Positions 5,820 to 6,174 of a DNA stretch of 6,174 nucleotides are shown here, piece after piece; positions within the stretch are counted from its first letter, which is position 1; the number at the start of each line of letters is the position of its first letter. The DNA lies in NCBI GenBank assembly GCA_028819675.1, contig JAPPKT010000369.1:1-6174 (forward strand), read 5' to 3'. The position numbers and the translations under genes were made by a program. The stretch comes from Caldilineaceae bacterium. Lineage in GTDB: Bacteria; Chloroflexota; Anaerolineae; Caldilineales; Caldilineaceae. The notes under the pieces were generated by a model. That model made no database searches and was not told where the DNA came from. It saw nothing but the letters and a program-made list of their open reading frames with translations.

Positions 5820-6174
5820 CTTCCCGCCAGTCCGCTCATTTGGATGCCGCTAACAAAATATCGTTGGGCAAAGAAGAATAGAACCAGAAGGGGGGCGATC
5901 ATGGCGGTAGACGCCGCCATCATCAGGTTCCATTCGGTGTGGTAGAGGCCGCGGAAGCCGCGCAGGCCGATCGCCATGGTCCAGTTTTCCGGGCTCTGCA
6001 GGTAGATCAGGGGTTCGAAGAAGTCATTCCAGTTGTGGATGAAGGCAAAGACGGCAATGGTTGCCAGCACCGGCTTCGAGAGCGGGAGAATGACGCCCCA
6101 GTAGATACGGAGGTTGCTGGCCCCGTCAATGCGTGCTGCCTCGTCGAGCTCGAGCGGAATCGTCATGAAGAACT
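5816..6174 (-). CDS. Carbohydrate ABC transporter permease, CUT1/MalG type (5'-truncated by window edge)
   Basis: Only the C-terminal 118 residues are in the window; the frame stays open to the edge, and the in-frame ATG at 6166 is internal. The visible part starts within the EAA loop that contacts the ATPase ([12 protein letters not shown], then a G and LP at the usual distance). Two hydrophobic segments follow (about [15 protein letters not shown] and [20 protein letters not shown]) and then the [13 protein letters not shown] tail typical of MalG/UgpE-like inner-membrane permeases. Such permeases pair with a second permease, a lipoprotein binding protein and a MalK-like ATPase, which would be expected upstream, beyond position 6174. 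The stop codon overlaps the amidohydrolase start (ATGA), so the transporter is coupled to the catabolic genes. CUT1 members import sugars, polyols or glycerol-phosphate-type molecules. Confidence 0.92.
   Translation of the reverse strand, partial: FFMTIPLELDEAARIDGASNLRIYWGVILPLSKPVLATIAVFAFIHNWNDFFEPLIYLQSPENWTMAIGLRGFRGLYHTEWNLMMAASTAMIAPLLVLFFFAQRYFVSGIQMSGLAGR

Noticed and set aside
5816..6166. Complete short permease gene starting at ATG 6166
   Set aside because: The frame continues upstream to the window edge and the ATG lies in the EAA loop, so the gene is truncated by the window.

Overview
This window is GC-rich bacterial chromosomal DNA. It carries six complete protein genes and one truncated gene, and I see no rRNA, tRNA, CRISPR array, transposase or phage gene. 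The gene repertoire (a CUT1-type sugar ABC permease, an ACMSD-like amidohydrolase, a crotonase, an FAH-fold hydratase, and a divergent shikimate-dehydrogenase relative) plus a degenerate heptamer repeat near the left end suggests an environmental heterotroph. Chloroflexota, perhaps the SAR202/Dehalococcoidia side, is my best guess, but it is an inference from gene content and weakly supported.

Layout. Positions 1-232 hold no gene. The first ~74 bases are poly-G/poly-C and look like a contig-edge artefact; they are followed by a 7-nt-period repeat (112-149) and a weak hairpin. A shikimate-dehydrogenase-like gene runs leftward (1192-233) from a recognisable TTGACA-type promoter. Across a 178-nt divergent spacer with nested inverted repeats, a rightward pair follows: a spermidine-synthase-like Rossmann protein (1371-2285) and, 12 nt later, an FkbM-type methyltransferase (2298-3050). 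The FkbM gene ends tail-to-tail with the next leftward gene, their 3' ends overlapping by 19 nt.

The right half (6174-3032) is one leftward series: sugar ABC permease (cut by the window edge), amidohydrolase, enoyl-CoA hydratase/isomerase, and 2-keto-4-pentenoate-type hydratase. The first three are tightly coupled (ATGA overlap, then a 9-nt gap with a TTG start whose Shine-Dalgarno overlaps the upstream stop). The last follows after 88 nt containing a hairpin. Together they look like an uptake-plus-catabolism operon: the permease imports a substrate, the amidohydrolase may decarboxylate or hydrolyse it, and the crotonase and hydratase handle CoA-ester and ring-cleavage-type intermediates. The substrate cannot be read from the sequence. 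I see no clearly new defence or mobile system; the most interesting points are the unusual catabolic gene combination, the non-canonical AroE relative and the two-methyltransferase pair.
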